Source: Pseudoruegeria aquimaris (GTDB taxonomy: Bacteria > Pseudomonadota > Alphaproteobacteria > Rhodobacterales > Rhodobacteraceae). Taken from it: a stretch of 64,000 nucleotides of DNA. A model generated the notes under the pieces. It searched no databases. It was not told the origin of the DNA and saw only the letters and a list, made by a program, of their open reading frames with translations. The position numbers were made by a program, and so were the translations under genes. The first letter of the stretch is position 1; each line of letters opens with the position of its first letter. Shown in pieces: positions 43,599 through 52,795 of the stretch. The stretch covers positions 30,407-94,406 of the forward strand of contig NZ_FWFQ01000017.1 of NCBI RefSeq assembly GCF_900172235.1, read 5' to 3'.

Positions 43599-44741
43599 AT
43601 GACGATCCATTGGTGTGGCACCGGCCTCTCCGCCATTCCCGGCCTGCGCCGGCTTTTGGAGGCCGGCCACGAGATCACCGTCTGGAACCGCACCACGGCC
43701 AAGGCCGAAGAGGCGGTGGGAGACCTGGCGAACGACATCCGCGCCTTCTCGCCCGAGGCGCTTTCGGCGGCCGTGAACGCGGGCGATGTCGTCGTGTCGA
43801 TGCTGCCGGGAGACTGGCACGTGCCGCTTGCGGAGATCTGCCTTGAGAAGGGCGCGCATTTCGTTTCTTCGAGCTACATCTCACCGGAGATGCGCGCGCT
43901 GGATGCCGCCGCCCGCGACAAGGGCCTGTGCTTCGTGAACGAGGTGGGGCTCGATCCCGGCATCGATCACCTGATGGCCCACTGGCTGGTGGCCGACTAC
44001 CGCGCCAGCGCCGCCTTAGACGCCGGCAACACGCTCTCCTTCATCTCCTACTGCGGCGGCGTGCCGAAGATCGCCAACGCCTTCCGCTACAAGTTCAGCT
44101 GGTCGCCGCTCGGCGTGCTGAAGGCGCTGCGCTCGCCGTCGCGCTCGATCCGCGATTTCGCCCCGCTCGACGTGGCGCGCCCGTGGGATGCGATCAGCAG
44201 CTACACCGCGCCGCTGCCCACGCCGGAGGCCTTCGAGGTCTACCCCAACCGCGATTCCCTGCCCTTCATGGAGGACTACGGTTTCGAGCCCGGCTGGAAG
44301 GTGAAGGAATTCGTGCGCGGCACGCTGCGGCTCAATGGCTGGGCCGAGGCCTGGGCCGATGTCTTTTCCGAGATCGAGACGCTGGAAGGCCCCGAGGGCG
44401 ATGCCCGCCTGAAGGAAATGAGCGATCAGTTCTGGGCCGAAAACGCCTATGACGAAGGCGAGCCCGACCGCGTGGTGCTCTGCGTCGCGCTGAAGGCCGA
44501 AAAGGACGGCGTGCCCGTCTACCACAAGAGCTACGTGATGGATGCCTGGGGCGATGCGCGCGGCAGCGCGATGGCCCGGCTCGTCAGCGTGCCTGTCTCG
44601 CTCGCGATCGAGGCGGTTCAGGCGCGCGAGATCCCTGCGGGCGTAAGCGCCGCACCCTCGGATCCGAAACTCGTCTCGCGCTGGATGGGCGAGATCGGCA
44701 CCCTCGCCCAGCACCTCCAGGTGGTGGACCACCTCGCCTGA
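43599..44741 (+). CDS. saccharopine dehydrogenase, glutamate-forming (LYS9-like) / saccharopine reductase
   Basis: 380 residues. NADP Rossmann segment 'HWCGTGLSAIPGLRRLLEAG', 'NEVGLDPGIDHLMAHWLV' (active-site loop of LYS9-type enzymes), and 'SFISYCGGVPKIANAFRYKF'. With the upstream LYS1-like gene it could run lysine degradation to aminoadipate semialdehyde and glutamate, or the reverse. Good RBS (AAGGAGAG) before MTIHWCG. Convergent with the Trm112 gene. Confidence 0.88.
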   Translation: MTIHWCGTGLSAIPGLRRLLEAGHEITVWNRTTAKAEEAVGDLANDIRAFSPEALSAAVNAGDVVVSMLPGDWHVPLAEICLEKGAHFVSSSYISPEMRALDAAARDKGLCFVNEVGLDPGIDHLMAHWLVADYRASAALDAGNTLSFISYCGGVPKIANAFRYKFSWSPLGVLKALRSPSRSIRDFAPLDVARPWDAISSYTAPLPTPEAFEVYPNRDSLPFMEDYGFEPGWKVKEFVRGTLRLNGWAEAWADVFSEIETLEGPEGDARLKEMSDQFWAENAYDEGEPDRVVLCVALKAEKDGVPVYHKSYVMDAWGDARGSAMARLVSVPVSLAIEAVQAREIPAGVSAAPSDPKLVSRWMGEIGTLAQHLQVVDHLA

Positions 44742-44807
44742 CGGCAAGCCCCCGGCGATGGGCCGGGCCGGCGATCCCGGACGGCGCCGTGCGCGGCGCC
44801 GCCGACC

Positions 44808-44990
44808 CTAATCCAGTTTGCGCGCCTCGCTGACCAGCATCACCGGGATGCCGCCGCGCACCGGAAAGGCGAGATTGGCCGCCCGGGAGATCAGTTCCTG
44901 GGTCTCGGGGTTCCACTCCAGCCGCTGCTGCGTCACCGGGCAGACGAGCGCCTCCAGCATCCGGGGGTCGAAGGTGCCCTCTTCCTTCAT
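44808..44990 (-). CDS. Trm112-like protein
   Basis: 60 residues with the Trm112/YcaR pattern '[16 protein letters not shown]', then '[20 protein letters not shown]'. Eukaryotic Trm112 activates methyltransferases; bacterial small versions are uncharacterised. Only one Cys remains of the zinc site. ATG overlaps the Lon-N gene stop (ATGA), forming a pair. Confidence 0.88.
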   Translation of the reverse strand: MKEEGTFDPRMLEALVCPVTQQRLEWNPETQELISRAANLAFPVRGGIPVMLVSEARKLD

Positions 44991-45640
44991 TGCATGACCT
45001 CTTCTTCACTGCCGCCGCTGCGCAGGGCAAATTCGATCAGCGTCACCAGCGTTTCGCGCCGGGTCCGCAGGGACGGCGCTTCGAGCAGCGCCTGCTTGTC
45101 TTCGTTCTCGAAGGGGCAGAGCATGGAGAGCGAGTTGATCAGCAGCTCGTCCTCCGCCTCCCGCATGGCATCCCAGTCGGTGCTCAGATCCCGCGCCGCG
45201 AAGTAGCGCCCGAGCAGGGCGAGAAAGCCGGCCCTGTCGAAGCCGTCGTCCTTCTCGGCGGCACCAAAATCCTGTTCGAAGCCGGCCCAGCTGACATCGG
45301 CCTTGATGTAGGGGCTGAAGCCGGGCACCTCGCGCTCCAGCCGGAAGCGGGAAATGCCCGAGAGGGTGATCATGTAGCGGCCGTCCTCCGTTTCGGAGAA
45401 GCCGGTGACCCGCCCGGCGCAGCCGATCCTGTGCAGCGATTTCCCGGTGCCGCCCGGCGTCTCCATCGGCTGCACCATGCCGATCAGCCGGTGGCTCGTC
45501 TTGAGCGTGTCATCGAGCATCGCGAGGTAGCGCGGCTCGAAGATGTGCAGAGGCAGACGGGCCCGAGGCAGCAGGAGCGCCCCGGGCAAAGGGAAGACGG
45601 GAATGGTGTCCGGCAGATCCGCGGCTGGAAACATGGCCAT
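44987..45640 (-). CDS. LON substrate-binding (N-terminal) domain protein
   Basis: 217 residues. '[20 protein letters not shown]' and '[15 protein letters not shown]' begin it, followed by '[20 protein letters not shown]'. Only the Lon N-domain is present; there is no AAA or protease domain, as is usual for this family. Function unclear, possibly substrate recognition. Upstream of Trm112 and downstream (21 bp) of the thioredoxin-TPR gene. Confidence 0.9.
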   Translation of the reverse strand: MAMFPAADLPDTIPVFPLPGALLLPRARLPLHIFEPRYLAMLDDTLKTSHRLIGMVQPMETPGGTGKSLHRIGCAGRVTGFSETEDGRYMITLSGISRFRLEREVPGFSPYIKADVSWAGFEQDFGAAEKDDGFDRAGFLALLGRYFAARDLSTDWDAMREAEDELLINSLSMLCPFENEDKQALLEAPSLRTRRETLVTLIEFALRSGGSEEEVMQ

Positions 45641-45661
45641 GAAGATAGCCCGAAACCGCGA

Positions 45662-46576
45662 TCAGGCAAAGATCATGGACGAGAGCTTGCGCCGGCCGTT
45701 CAGAACGATCGGATCCTGGGGCTTCAGAGCGTCGAAAATGGTGAAGAGCTGCGCCTTGGCCGCGCCGTCGTTCCACTCGCGATCCCGGCGGAAGAGCTCC
45801 AGCAGCTCGGCCACCGCCGCCTCTGCATCGCCGTTGGCGTAGAGCGCCTTGGCCAGCTCGAAGCGGGACTCGTGATCGTCGGGGTTCGCCTCTACGGCGG
45901 CGCGCAGATCGGCCACGGGGCCGGCGTCGGCGGCCTGCTCGGCGAGTTCGATCTGGGCGCGCACGGCCTCGATCGCGGCGGCCCCGGCGATCTCGGCGGG
46001 CACGGCCGCCAGCATCGCCTTGGCCTGATCGGCCTGGCCCAGCGCCAGCTGCGCGCGCATCATCCCGGCGTAGGCCGCGGCATTGGCGGGATCTTCTTCG
46101 AGGATGGCGGCGAAGGTCTGGGCGGCATCCACCGCCGCGCCTTCGGCCAGCATCTCTTCGGCGGCGGCCACGGCCTCGGCGAGGCCACCGTCACCCGCCA
46201 GCGCGGCGACGCGATCGATGAAGGCGGAAATCTCCGAAGGCGGCAGCGCGCCCTGGAAGCCGTCAACCGGCTGGCCCTGCCAGAAGGCATAGACCGTGGG
46301 GATGCTCTGGATGCGCAGCTGGCCGGCGATCATCTGGTTCTTGTCCACATCGACCTTGGCCATCTTCACCTTGCCGCCGGCGGCCTTGACCGCCGCTTCC
46401 AGCGCGGGGCCGAGCGTCTTGCAGGGGCCGCACCAAGGGGCCCAGAAATCCACGATGACGGGAACGTTCTGGCTCTCTTCCACCACGTCGGCCATGAAGG
46501 TGGCCTCGGTGACATCCTTGATCAGATCCTCGGCCGGGGCTCCGCCCTGTGCGGGTGTGTTGCCGAATTCCAGCAT
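45662..46576 (-). CDS. thioredoxin-TPR protein (YbbN/CnoX-like)
   Basis: 304 residues. N-terminal thioredoxin fold (about 20-125) with an intact 'WAPWCGPCKTLGPAL' active site, then TPR helices (about 130-300). E. coli CnoX (YbbN) has SQHC at this place and acts as a chlorine-activated holdase. The alphaproteobacterial proteins keep CGPC and may also reduce disulfides. First gene of the trx-lonN-trm112 group. Confidence 0.9.
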   Translation of the reverse strand: MLEFGNTPAQGGAPAEDLIKDVTEATFMADVVEESQNVPVIVDFWAPWCGPCKTLGPALEAAVKAAGGKVKMAKVDVDKNQMIAGQLRIQSIPTVYAFWQGQPVDGFQGALPPSEISAFIDRVAALAGDGGLAEAVAAAEEMLAEGAAVDAAQTFAAILEEDPANAAAYAGMMRAQLALGQADQAKAMLAAVPAEIAGAAAIEAVRAQIELAEQAADAGPVADLRAAVEANPDDHESRFELAKALYANGDAEAAVAELLELFRRDREWNDGAAKAQLFTIFDALKPQDPIVLNGRRKLSSMIFA

Positions 46577-46878
46577 GAAAGCCTCCTGACTGTATCGCTT
46601 GGGCGCTGTTTCAGGGCTTTAGATGGCGCAAAGGGGGGGCGCTTGCAAGGGGCGGAGCCGCAGCGGGGCCGGCGCTGTCGTTGGCGAAGCGACGGAAAGA
46701 GGGGCACTTGGGGATTTGAACGAAGTGAGGCGGCAGGACCCCAAGCACCTGCCGCCTGCCTCGGTCGCGCGCGACCGGAACGGGCGCCCGCGTGGGGCGC
46801 CCGTAACTGTCTTCCTCTCGGGAAGGGAAGCGTCGGAACGGGCGCCGGGATCCTGGCCCGGCACGACCGGACCGCGAC
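46577..46878. other. 302-bp spacer between the thioredoxin-TPR and secreted-repeat genes
   Basis: Contains a perfect palindrome GGTCGCGCGCGACC (46763-46776) and a perfect hairpin CGGGCGCCC-GCGTG-GGGCGCCCG (46781-46803). The second lies about 80 bp after the secreted-repeat gene and may act as a terminator without U-run. The remaining part presumably holds the thioredoxin-TPR promoter; no gene seen. Confidence 0.4.
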
Positions 46879-47391
46879 TTAGAGGTCGGGTTCGATCAGC
46901 TCGTTCAGCGTGGCGCTCGAAGGATCGACGCCAGCCAGCTTGGCGAGCATCGCCTTGCCTTGGCCCGGCACGGAGGAGGTGGAGACCACGCCGTTGTCGG
47001 TGAAGGTGCCGGCCTGGCTCAGGATGAAGCGGACTTCCTCGTCATCTTCCTCGCGCTGAGCCTGGATCAGGCGCTCCAGCTGGGCGATGGTGAAATCGGC
47101 CGGGTCCACGCCGGCTTCCGCGGCCAGCTGGGCCTTGCCGGCGTTCACGGAGGCGCCGTCCAGCGTGTTGACGGAAGTGTCGGCACCCTGGCTCAGGATG
47201 AAGGCGACGGCTTCCTTGTCGTTGTCGCTGATGGCTTCCTGCAGGCGCTGCAGCTGGGCGACGTCGTAGATGCCGGGGGTCACGCCAGCCTCATAGGACA
47301 TCTGGATCGCGGCAGGGGAGTTCGGGTTGCCGGCGAAGGCCGGAACGGCGAGAGCGGCGGCGACGGCGGTGAGAGCGATTTTCTTGAACAT
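46879..47391 (-). CDS. secreted protein with internal ~58-residue repeats
   Basis: 170 residues. Sec signal peptide 'MFKKIALTAVAAALAVPAFA' (cut after residue 20). The mature part repeats: 'MSYEAGVTPGIYDVAQLQRL...FILSQGA' (31-70), 'LAAEAGVDPADFTIAQLERL...FILSQAG' (89-128) and a truncated 'LAKLAGVDPSSATLNELIE' (149-167). Repeat spacing is about 58 residues. The spacer contains Thr/Asn-rich stretches ('DTSVNTLDGA', 'TDNGVVSTSS'). No family recognised; acidic and periplasmic or exported. Confidence 0.8.
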   Translation of the reverse strand: MFKKIALTAVAAALAVPAFAGNPNSPAAIQMSYEAGVTPGIYDVAQLQRLQEAISDNDKEAVAFILSQGADTSVNTLDGASVNAGKAQLAAEAGVDPADFTIAQLERLIQAQREEDDEEVRFILSQAGTFTDNGVVSTSSVPGQGKAMLAKLAGVDPSSATLNELIEPDL

Positions 47392-47847
47392 TTCGTTTTC
47401 TCCTTGCGACCCTGTTGGGGATCCGGGCCGCGGTTTGGGGTTTTGGTATCGGTGGGCTTGGGGCCCGTCGTTGCGATGAGTTGGATGTATGGCCGTGCCG
47501 CGGCGATGAAAAGGGGCCGGGTCCGGACGGGCAGGCAGGAGGCCGCCGCCAAATCCGTCGGCGCAGAAGATGTGCATTTTTGTGCAGACGGAGCGAGACC
47601 CCGCGCCGCCCACCCAGCGCCCGTTCCGCCCATTTCGCAGGCGGAAAAGGCAAAGAAGGGAGCTTGTAAACCTGTGAGTTTCCTCACGCCCGATCACGGC
47701 GGCGCGAGATCGGGCCAAAGCGCGTGCGCCGGGCCTTGACCGGATCAGTTTCGACCTGCGCAGAGATTTACAGGCGGGTGAAAAAATTTGTGCAGGATTT
47801 TTCTGTCCCGGCCGCCGTGGCAGGCGGCGAAAAGCGGGAGTCTGCCC
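47392..47847. other. 456-bp spacer between the secreted-repeat and hydrolase genes
   Basis: The upstream region of the secreted-repeat gene; a ribosome binding site (AAGGAGA) lies just before its ATG. No clear promoter match, RNA gene or repeat is seen; a weak AT-rich stretch occurs near 47770-47810. Confidence 0.35.
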
Positions 47848-48777
47848 TCAGAGTTCGCGCAGGAAGCCCCGCAATTCGGCCGCGATCGCCTCCGAATGGG
47901 TATAAGGCAGCCCGTGCCCGGCCCCTTCAATCACCTCCTGCCGGGCCTTTCGGTTGATCTGGGCGAGTCGCCCGAGCGCGGTTTTCGGGATCACGGCATC
48001 CTCGCCGCCCCAGATCGCCATCAGGGGCACCCCGGCGGCGGCAAGCCGTGCGTGACCCTCGCTTCCGTCCTCCGCGAGGCAGTGGCGCAGGCTTGACAGC
48101 ACCGCCGGAAGGAAGCCGCCCCGGCCCAGCGCCGCCAACTGCGCCTCGCGCACACCCGGCGGCGCGCCCTCGGCAGCGGCGGCGCGGCGAAATCCACGCC
48201 TCATCATCATGCGCCCGATCCCGAGCATGAGCCAATCCCCCAGCAGGGGCACGTCCCGCGCGAACGCCTGCCAGCGCGGGAGAGCCAGGCCGAGCCCGGC
48301 CGGAGCCAGCAGCAGCAGGCGGCCCACCCGATGCGGCGCGTCTGCGGCGAAGGCGGTGCCGATCACGCCGCCCATCGAGTAGCCGATCACGAGGTCGCAG
48401 TGATCCACGCCCTGCGCCTCGAGCAGCGCGTCGAGCTGGGCGAGGAAGAAGCCCGTGCTCTGGGCGCCACCCTGCGGCTCCGAGCCGCCCCGGCCGGGCA
48501 GATCGTAGGTCAGCACCCGGAACCCCATGCGCGTGAGATGGGGCACGAGCGGATCCCACGCCGGCTGCGGCGTCGTCAGCCCGTGGATGCAGAGCGCCAC
48601 GGGGCCCTTCACCGGCCCGTGCCAGCGGCAGAGCGTGCGCGCGCCCGGCTCACCGATCCTGTGCTCGCCCGCCTGCGCCGCCCGCCGGCCCTGCCCCGCC
48701 ACAGGGCGGCGGCGCTCCAGCAGGAAGGGGGCCGCCGCAGCGACCAGAAGGATCAGGAGGGCCAGCAGCCAGCCCAT
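47848..48777 (-). CDS. alpha/beta hydrolase
   Basis: 309 residues. An N-terminal hydrophobic segment (about 3-18) may anchor it or act as a signal. Oxyanion region 'LCIHGLTTPQPAWDPLVPHL', 'YDLPGRGGSEP', nucleophile Ser in 'VIGYSMGGVIGTAFA', Asp in 'WGGEDAVIP' and His in 'GAGHGLPYTHSE'. Esterase or lipase-like; substrate not inferable. It lies 3 bp after the ornithine-cyclodeaminase-like gene, on the same strand. Confidence 0.88.
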   Translation of the reverse strand: MGWLLALLILLVAAAAPFLLERRRPVAGQGRRAAQAGEHRIGEPGARTLCRWHGPVKGPVALCIHGLTTPQPAWDPLVPHLTRMGFRVLTYDLPGRGGSEPQGGAQSTGFFLAQLDALLEAQGVDHCDLVIGYSMGGVIGTAFAADAPHRVGRLLLLAPAGLGLALPRWQAFARDVPLLGDWLMLGIGRMMMRRGFRRAAAAEGAPPGVREAQLAALGRGGFLPAVLSSLRHCLAEDGSEGHARLAAAGVPLMAIWGGEDAVIPKTALGRLAQINRKARQEVIEGAGHGLPYTHSEAIAAELRGFLREL

Positions 48778-48780
48778 GGC

Positions 48781-49713
48781 TCAGCCCGCGCCCTGAGCGG
48801 CGGACCAGACCTTCAGGATGTGGTGCGCGGTCATCAGGTCCAGATGTGCGCCGCCGCCATTCTTGAAGAAGGTGATCTCCGCGTCACCGGTGCGGGTGAA
48901 CCGCCCGGCGGGCAGATCGTAGAAATCGGCCAAGATGTCGGCCTCGGAGATCACGCCTTCGGCGAGCGGGATCTTCAACTCGCCGATATGGCCGAGCGTG
49001 GTGTCGCGGCTGTCCACGAAGAGGCTGGCGCGGCGCAGAACCTCGTCGTCGTATTCGCGCATGTCGGCCCGGTAGGCGCCGATGCCGTCAAGGTGCTGGC
49101 CGGGGCGCAGCCACGCGCCCTTGATCAGCGGTGCGGTGGACATGGTGGCCGAGGTCACGATGTCGGCGCGGCGCACGGCGGCTTCCAGATCCGTCACGGC
49201 CTCGGTCTCCGGGTGTTCGGCGGCAAAGGCCTCGGCGGCGGCGGGGGTGCGGTTCCAGACGAGGAAGCGCGCGCCGGGAAAGCCCGCACCGTAGGCGGGG
49301 CGCAGCGCGTGCCCGACGGTGCCCGCGCCCACGATCAGGATCACCTCGCTGTCCGGCCGCGCCAGCTTGCGCGCGGCAAGCAGGCTGTCGCCGGCGGTCT
49401 TCCACTTGGTGACGAGGTGGAAATCCACCATCGCTTCCAGCGTGCCGTCGGCATCGGAAAAGAGGCTCACCGCGCCGTTGATCGTCGGCCCCCCGCGAGC
49501 CGCGTTGCCGGGAAAGACGGTGGCGGATTTCACCGCGATGCCGAGGCCGTCTATGAAGGCGGAGCGCGACAGCAGCGTGTCTTCGCCCCGGCGCAGGAAG
49601 GTATCGCCGATCTCGGCGCGGGGCAGGCCGTGACCGGCCTCCAGCGCTTCCGTCAGGGCGAGCCAATCGAGATGCGGCTCGGCCTCCGCGCGGCTGATGA
49701 TGGGCAGGCTCAC
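48781..49713 (-). CDS. ornithine cyclodeaminase / mu-crystallin family protein
   Basis: 310 residues. NAD site 'VILIVGAGTVGHALRPAYGA', 'KSATVFPGNAARGGPTINGA', 'HLDGIGAYRADMREYDDEVL', and 'FFKNGGGAHLDLMTAHHIL'. The family includes ornithine cyclodeaminase, alanopine/ketimine reductases and delta-1-pyrroline-2-carboxylate reductase; which one is uncertain. GTG start overlaps the HAD gene stop (GTGA). Confidence 0.87.
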   Translation of the reverse strand: MSLPIISRAEAEPHLDWLALTEALEAGHGLPRAEIGDTFLRRGEDTLLSRSAFIDGLGIAVKSATVFPGNAARGGPTINGAVSLFSDADGTLEAMVDFHLVTKWKTAGDSLLAARKLARPDSEVILIVGAGTVGHALRPAYGAGFPGARFLVWNRTPAAAEAFAAEHPETEAVTDLEAAVRRADIVTSATMSTAPLIKGAWLRPGQHLDGIGAYRADMREYDDEVLRRASLFVDSRDTTLGHIGELKIPLAEGVISEADILADFYDLPAGRFTRTGDAEITFFKNGGGAHLDLMTAHHILKVWSAAQGAG

Positions 49714-50336
49714 AGGCCGGCCTCCGTTTCCGAAAGCAGCCCGGCCTCGACCAGCGCCCGTGCCCAGGCTTCCGGCCCCGTAAAGAGATGCGTCTGCCAA
49801 CCGCGCGCCTTGGCGGCGGCGATGTTGTCGGCGCGGTCATCGGCAAAAAGGAGCGCCTCGGGCGCGATGCCGCTGTCGGCTTCGAGAGCGGCGTAGATTT
49901 CGGGCGCCGGCTTCGCCATGCGCATGTGGCCGGAGATGTAGCGGCGGTCGAACTCCTTCAGGAAAGGGTATTCGACTTCGGCAAGCGCGAAGGTCTCCAC
50001 CCCGAAGTTGGAGAGCGCGAAGACCGGCACGCCCGCCTTGCGCAGCGCGCGCAGCAGCGCGACCGAACGGGGGATGGCGGGGCTCGCCATGCGCAGCCAG
50101 TCGTCGTGCCAGAGGCGGATCTCGGCGGCGAACTCCGGGTAGGCCTCGGCGCAGGCCATGACGGTATCGTGGAAGTTCTCGCCCAGATCGACGCGATCGT
50201 TCATCGCGTGCAGATCGACGGCGGCGAACATCTCCTTGCGGCGGGCCTCGCCGATCACGCTGTCATAGTGGCGCTCGGGCTGCCATTCGATCAGGACGTT
50301 GCCGATGTCGAACACCACGGCTTCGGGTTTGGGCAT
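49710..50336 (-). CDS. HAD-IA family hydrolase
   Basis: 208 residues. Motif I 'AVVFDIGNVLIEWQP' (Asp nucleophile, Gly-Asn in place of the second Asp), motif II 'VFALSNFG', motif III Lys in 'RMAKPAPEIYAAL' and motif IV 'LLFADDRADNIAAAKARGW'. Resembles YihX/alpha-D-glucose-1-phosphate phosphatase or epoxide-hydrolase-N-like phosphatases. First gene of a three-gene overlapping operon with the cyclodeaminase-like and hydrolase genes. Confidence 0.88.
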   Translation of the reverse strand: MPKPEAVVFDIGNVLIEWQPERHYDSVIGEARRKEMFAAVDLHAMNDRVDLGENFHDTVMACAEAYPEFAAEIRLWHDDWLRMASPAIPRSVALLRALRKAGVPVFALSNFGVETFALAEVEYPFLKEFDRRYISGHMRMAKPAPEIYAALEADSGIAPEALLFADDRADNIAAAKARGWQTHLFTGPEAWARALVEAGLLSETEAGL

Positions 50337-50412
50337 GGGGTTTCCTTGGGTGATGGCGGGTTTCTGGCACAGTCCCGACTCTGGCGGGGGTTATCAAGTA
50401 AGAAACGAGGGC

Positions 50413-50467
50413 AGCGCCGTCCCGCGGGGTGGCGCAAAGCGCCGCCCCATGGGGGCGGGTCGGCGCT
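50413..50467. repeat. REP-like palindromic repeat, copy 2
   Basis: AGCGCCGTCCCGCGGGG, GGCGCAAAGCGCCGCCCC and GGGGGCGGGTCGGCGC. It shares its arms with 15894-15949. Here it lies between two minus-strand genes, between the HAD promoter side and the end of the YaiI gene. Confidence 0.6.
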
Positions 50468-50494
50468 GCCCGGCGTTGCCGCCGGCGAGGGCCC

Positions 50495-50947
50495 CTATTT
50501 CCGCAGCGCCGCGCCCAGCACGCGGTCCAGCGCATTCAGGAAATTGGCACGGTCCTGCTTGGAGAAAGGCCGCCCTGCGCCCTGCCGGAAGGGATCGGCT
50601 GCGCGCAGATCGGCCATCAGGTCGCGCGTGGCGAGCACGTTGCCGATGTTGCGTGCCGTCAGCTCCTCACCGTTGGGCTTGAGCACGGCTGCGCCCGCCT
50701 CGATGCATTTCGCCGCCAGCGGGATGTCGGTGGTGATCACCACGTCACCCACCCCGGCGCGCTCGGCGATCCACATGTCCGCCACGTCGGGGCCTTCCGG
50801 CACGATCACCACCTCCACCAGCGGGTTCGGTGAGAGCCGCAGGCCCCCGTTGGACACCAGGAACATCGGCACCTTCAGCCGGGTGGCCACCTTCTCGGCC
50901 TCGCTCTTCACCGGGCAGGCATCGGCGTCCACGTAGAGCTTGCTCAT
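50495..50947 (-). CDS. YaiI/YqxD family protein (DUF188)
   Basis: 150 residues. '[20 protein letters not shown]' is the DUF188 signature (PIN-like nuclease fold), then '[20 protein letters not shown]', '[20 protein letters not shown]' and '[19 protein letters not shown]'. Function unknown; PIN-like RNase activity is possible. ATG overlaps the stop of fghA (ATGA). Confidence 0.92.
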   Translation of the reverse strand: MSKLYVDADACPVKSEAEKVATRLKVPMFLVSNGGLRLSPNPLVEVVIVPEGPDVADMWIAERAGVGDVVITTDIPLAAKCIEAGAAVLKPNGEELTARNIGNVLATRDLMADLRAADPFRQGAGRPFSKQDRANFLNALDRVLGAALRK

Positions 50948-51771
50948 GCGTAGAGCGCCTCGGCGTGGAAATGCACATGCTCTTCCATGAAGGTGGAGAC
51001 GAAGAAATAGGAGTGGTCGTAGCCCTTCTGCATCCGGAACGCCCCCTCCTGCCGCCGCGCAGCCATGGCTTGCGCCAGCGCTTCCGGGCGCAGCAGGTCG
51101 AGGAACTGATCCTCGCTGCCCTGATCCACCAGCACCGGGCCGTCGAAGCCCTTCGCGGCCATCAGGAGGCTTGCGTCATGGGCGGCCCAATCCGCGCCCT
51201 CGCCCAGATAGGCGCCCAGCTGCTTCCGGCCCCAGTCCGACTCCGTCGGGTTGGCGATCGGCGCGAAGGCCGACACCGAGCGGAAGCGCCCCGGCAGGCG
51301 CATCGCCAGCGTCAGCGCGCCATGGCCGCCCATGGAATGGCCGGTGATCGCCTGCCGCTCCAGATCCACCGGGAAGGCGGCGTCGAGCGCCGCCGGGAGT
51401 TCCTCGGCGATGTAGTCCCACATCCTGAAATGCGCCGCCCAGGGGGCCTGGGTGGCGTTCACGTAGAAGCCCGCCCCCTGCCCGAGATCATACTCCGGAT
51501 CATCGGCCACGCCCTCGCCGCGCGGAGAGGTATCGGGGAAGACGAGCGCGATGCCCTGCTCCGCCGCCCAGGCCTGCGCGCCGGCCTTCACCATGGCGTT
51601 TTCATGGGTGCAGGTGAGACCGGACAGATACCACAACAGAGGCACCGGCCCGTCCTGCGCTTCGGCAGGCAGGAACAGGCCGAAGGTCATGTCGCAGCCG
51701 CAGGCCTGCGACGCATGGCTGTAGACGCCCTGCACGCCGCCGAAGCATCTGTTCTCTGAAAGGGTCTTCAT
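50944..51771 (-). CDS. fghA: S-formylglutathione hydrolase
   Basis: 275 residues, esterase D family. '[19 protein letters not shown]', 'DTSPRGEGV', the nucleophile in '[15 protein letters not shown]', Asp in '[11 protein letters not shown]' and His in '[20 protein letters not shown]'. Hydrolyses S-formylglutathione to formate and glutathione. The class III alcohol dehydrogenase (56012-57124) and a formate dehydrogenase subunit (38250-41033) of the same route are also in the window but not adjacent. Confidence 0.95.
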   Translation of the reverse strand: MKTLSENRCFGGVQGVYSHASQACGCDMTFGLFLPAEAQDGPVPLLWYLSGLTCTHENAMVKAGAQAWAAEQGIALVFPDTSPRGEGVADDPEYDLGQGAGFYVNATQAPWAAHFRMWDYIAEELPAALDAAFPVDLERQAITGHSMGGHGALTLAMRLPGRFRSVSAFAPIANPTESDWGRKQLGAYLGEGADWAAHDASLLMAAKGFDGPVLVDQGSEDQFLDLLRPEALAQAMAARRQEGAFRMQKGYDHSYFFVSTFMEEHVHFHAEALYA

Positions 51772-51832
51772 TGGGCGTCCTCCGCTAGCTGCCTGCCCTT
51801 GGGCTAGCGCAGCCCACCCGCCGGGCGCAAGC

Positions 51833-52762
51833 TCAGAAGCCCGAGACCCAGGCGATCACCGGCGGCACGGTGGCCACGCTCACCACGGTGGAGATCAGGA
51901 TCGCCGCCGACACCCGCTGCGGCGCGACGCCGTAATGCTGTGCGATCATGAAGATGTTGCCGGCCACGGGCAGGGCGGCTGCCGCGATCATCACCCCGGC
52001 GCCGTAGGGGGCGACGGGAAAGATCAGGAGCGCGCAGACGGCCACCGCCGCCGGATGCAGCGCCAGCTTGCAGACCGAAAGCCAGACGGCCACGCTGACC
52101 CGCTCCGCCGATTTCGACGCCAGCGACGCCCCCACCGCGAACAGCGCACCGGGCGTGGCGGCGGAGCCGAGAATATCGACGAATTCGTTCAGCGGCCCCG
52201 GAATCGGCACCTGCAGCGCAGACCACGTGAGGCCGACCGCGATGGAGACGATCATCGGGTTGCGCAGCAGCCCCATGCCCACGGTGCGCAGGCTGCGCAG
52301 CGACACGCGGCCATCCCGGCTGCCGGTGATCAGGATCACGATCAGGCTGCCGAAGACGATCAGGTCCACCGCCAGCATCATCATGACGTAGCCGATGGCG
52401 GCCTCGCCCAGCAGCAGGGCGAGCATGGGGATGCCGAGAAAGCCGATGTTGCCGATCACCGCGCATTGCGCCTCCACCGCGGCCTCGGCGATGCCGCGCC
52501 TGCGGATCAGCGCCACCAGCGTGGCGATTCCGTAGACGGCGGCGGTGCCCAGCAGGTAGGCCCAGATGAAGGGCCAGTCGAGGATCTCCGCGATCGAGGG
52601 ATTGGCGGAGAATTTGAACAGCATCGCCGAAAGCGCGAAGTAGAAGACGAATTTCGTCAGGTAGGCGGTGGCTTCCTCGGAAAAGAAACGCGTACGCCCG
52701 GCCCAGTAGCCCAGCGCGATCAGCCCGAAGAAGGGCAGCGTTTTCAGAAAGATCTCGACCAT
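51833..52762 (-). CDS. AEC family transporter
   Basis: 309 residues, about ten transmembrane helices with the inverted-repeat AEC (auxin efflux carrier) fold. Typical regions are 'FFGLIALGYWAGRTRFF', 'GNIGFLGIPMLALLLGEAAI', 'LRNPMIVSIAVGL' and 'PVAGNIFMIAQHYGVAPQ'. Bacterial members move dicarboxylates such as malate/malonate or other small acids; substrate unknown. Monocistronic. Confidence 0.88.
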   Translation of the reverse strand: MVEIFLKTLPFFGLIALGYWAGRTRFFSEEATAYLTKFVFYFALSAMLFKFSANPSIAEILDWPFIWAYLLGTAAVYGIATLVALIRRRGIAEAAVEAQCAVIGNIGFLGIPMLALLLGEAAIGYVMMMLAVDLIVFGSLIVILITGSRDGRVSLRSLRTVGMGLLRNPMIVSIAVGLTWSALQVPIPGPLNEFVDILGSAATPGALFAVGASLASKSAERVSVAVWLSVCKLALHPAAVAVCALLIFPVAPYGAGVMIAAAALPVAGNIFMIAQHYGVAPQRVSAAILISTVVSVATVPPVIAWVSGF

Positions 52763-52795
52763 CTCCAGCGGCCTAGCACGGCGGCGCGGCGGGCG

